59,208 nt of DNA from Chloroflexota bacterium (GTDB taxonomy: Bacteria; Chloroflexota; Anaerolineae; UBA4142), in assembly GCA_016223105.1 (NCBI GenBank), contig JACRPR010000189.1, positions 1 through 59,208 of the forward strand, given 5' to 3'. How positions within the stretch are numbered: position 1 is the first letter of the stretch; each line of letters opens with the position of its first letter. Below the pieces are notes generated by a model, which was given only the letters and a program-made list of their open reading frames with translations, ran no database searches and had not been told where the DNA came from. Positions 58,396-59,208 of this stretch are shown in pieces. The position numbers were made by a program, and so were the translations under genes.

Positions 58396-58878
58396 ATGGG
58401 CATCTATTACCTGGATACCAGCGCAATTCTCAAACGCTATGTCAGCGAGCCCGGGAGTGCTTGGGTTGACGCATTGTGTACCGCGCGCGATTCGGAAGGC
58501 GATATCAAGTCGCATCAATTCGTTCTGGGGGAAATTGCTCGCGTCGAAGTCGCCGCCGCTCTCACCAAAAAGTCCGTCAAGACCAAGGAGATCAGTGTTA
58601 TCGAGTCGGCTGAAGCGTACAAGTTATTTCTCGCTCATTTGGAAGATGAATACCAGGTTGTCTCGATCACGTCTGAAAGAATTCGCGCCGCCGCCGCGTT
58701 GGCGCGCACCCACGCACTGCGCGCCTATGACGCAATTCAACTCGCGCTGGCAATGCACGCAAACGATTTGCTAAAAGAAAATGGACTCGGCTTGATTTTT
58801 GTGACCGGTGACAAGACGCTTTTGCAAGCCGCGCAAGATGAAGGATTGACAACCGACAATCCACACGATCATCCATAA
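58396..58878 (+). CDS. vapC: PIN-domain ribonuclease toxin, VapC-like
   Basis: 160 aa. Acidic active-site residues of PIN nucleases: Asp in IYYLDTSAILKRYVSEPGS, Glu in LGEIARVEVAAAL, Asp in ALRAYDAIQLALAMHANDLL and Asp in IFVTGDKTLLQAAQDEGL. Slightly longer than typical VapC. Second gene of a toxin-antitoxin-like pair. Codon use is less GC-rich than in neighbours (more AAG/GAA, ordinary Ala codons), in line with horizontal movement of such modules. Confidence 0.88.
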   Translation: MGIYYLDTSAILKRYVSEPGSAWVDALCTARDSEGDIKSHQFVLGEIARVEVAAALTKKSVKTKEISVIESAEAYKLFLAHLEDEYQVVSITSERIRAAAALARTHALRAYDAIQLALAMHANDLLKENGLGLIFVTGDKTLLQAAQDEGLTTDNPHDHP

Positions 58879-58881
58879 CTA

Positions 58882-58916
58882 AAAACCGGGAAGGTTTTAG
58901 AAACCTTCCCGGTTTT
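58882..58916. terminator. Bidirectional terminator hairpin
   Basis: AAAACCGGGAAGGTTT (58882-58897) and AAACCTTCCCGGTTTT (58901-58916), 16-bp arms with a 3-base loop and T-run on both strands. It separates the convergent VapC-like and V4R genes. Confidence 0.85.
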
Positions 58917-58920
58917 TTCT

Positions 58921-59208
58921 TCACATTCCCCGCACCACAATTTTGCACTGCGCGTGTCCCAGCGCGAGACATTCTTCTTCGCGCGCCTCAACCTGGGTTC
59001 CGAAAATTCCGCTCGCGAGTCCGGCGAACACGCCGCGCACCAAGTGGCACACGCCGCGTTCCGCTTTGCCGTACGCGCGCGCGAACGGCGAACTTGCGAC
59101 AACCAGGATCAACTCGCGGCGCGCGACATCGAGCGACTCGACGCTCAGTGCGCCCCAACCGATCTCGGTTCCCATCTTTGCCATAAATTCAACCGCTTGT
59201 TGATCCTT
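58921..59208 (-). CDS. V4R-domain protein, C-terminal part (cut by window edge)
   Basis: At least 95 codons, continuing beyond the window (frame is open at 59208, reading KDQQAVEFMAKMGTEIGWGA). SSPFARAYGKAERGVCHLVR, GVFAGLASGIFGTQVEAREE and ECLALGHAQCKIVVRG are the V4R (4-vinyl reductase/XylR-N-like) signature with two Cys and a His placed to bind a metal or small hydrocarbon. Whole proteins are about 180 aa. Role unknown; V4R proteins act as ligand-binding regulators. Confidence 0.8.
   Translation of the reverse strand, partial: KDQQAVEFMAKMGTEIGWGALSVESLDVARRELILVVASSPFARAYGKAERGVCHLVRGVFAGLASGIFGTQVEAREEECLALGHAQCKIVVRGM

Overview
The window looks like a chromosomal segment of a Chloroflexota (Anaerolineae-like) bacterium. 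The grounds are inference from style: GC-rich bacterial genes with GGAGG-type ribosome sites, many lipoproteins with Thr/Pro-rich linkers after the lipobox, large NB-ARC/TPR regulators, and very many intergenic palindromic repeats. No rRNA, tRNA, phage, transposase or CRISPR array was seen.

Layout. 91-1278: a PQQ-type sugar dehydrogenase lipoprotein. 1345-8573 (minus): a peptide-handling set made of a creatininase-family hydrolase behind a consensus promoter, a D-aminoacylase, a family-5 solute-binding lipoprotein, DppB/DppC permeases and a BtrH-like protein. 8696-10928: a response regulator and histidine kinase, divergent from a copper/redox operon (11057-12797) of CopC-like lipoprotein, thioredoxin-fold protein and CopC-cupredoxin. 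13003-19865: two NmrA-like reductases, an NB-ARC/TPR/LuxR regulator, a MoaD-like protein and an M32 carboxypeptidase. 20059-26657: PlsC-like acyltransferase, Ser/Thr kinase with TPRs, FHA-FHA-LCAT fusion. 26767-36899 (minus): S9 peptidase, intradiol-dioxygenase-like lipoprotein, PanE-like reductase, citrate synthase, NagZ, an ArsC-like protein, a DUF6516 pair and a formate dehydrogenase catalytic subunit. 37095-46195 (minus): four DinB-like genes and companions lie between that subunit and its probable electron-transfer partners (NuoG-N-like, NuoF-like, NuoE-like); a cyclase-NB-ARC regulator sits inside the same run. 46266: ferritin. 47124-55323 (plus): an operon with archaellum-type ArlH, ArlI and ArlJ homologues plus PilN/PilO-like and LysM proteins. 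55595-57999: a two-component system. 58060-58878: a VapBC-like pair. The right edge cuts a V4R-domain gene.

Three things stand out. First, two unrelated thioredoxin-fold genes (11548-12087 and 33644-34015) carry an in-frame TGA exactly at the first cysteine of their CxxC motif, each followed by a hairpin of bacterial SECIS type: two candidate selenoproteins that ordinary gene calling would split. Second, the 47124-55323 operon combines archaellum-type motor genes (with a response-regulator/ArlH fusion) with PilN/PilO-like proteins, and may be an unusual filament or secretion machine. Third, palindromic repeats of several families litter the intergenic DNA, and some sit in frame inside genes (the BtrH-like gene, the LuxR-family ATPase twice, NuoF), adding peptide segments. 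NuoF also has an apparent frameshift.
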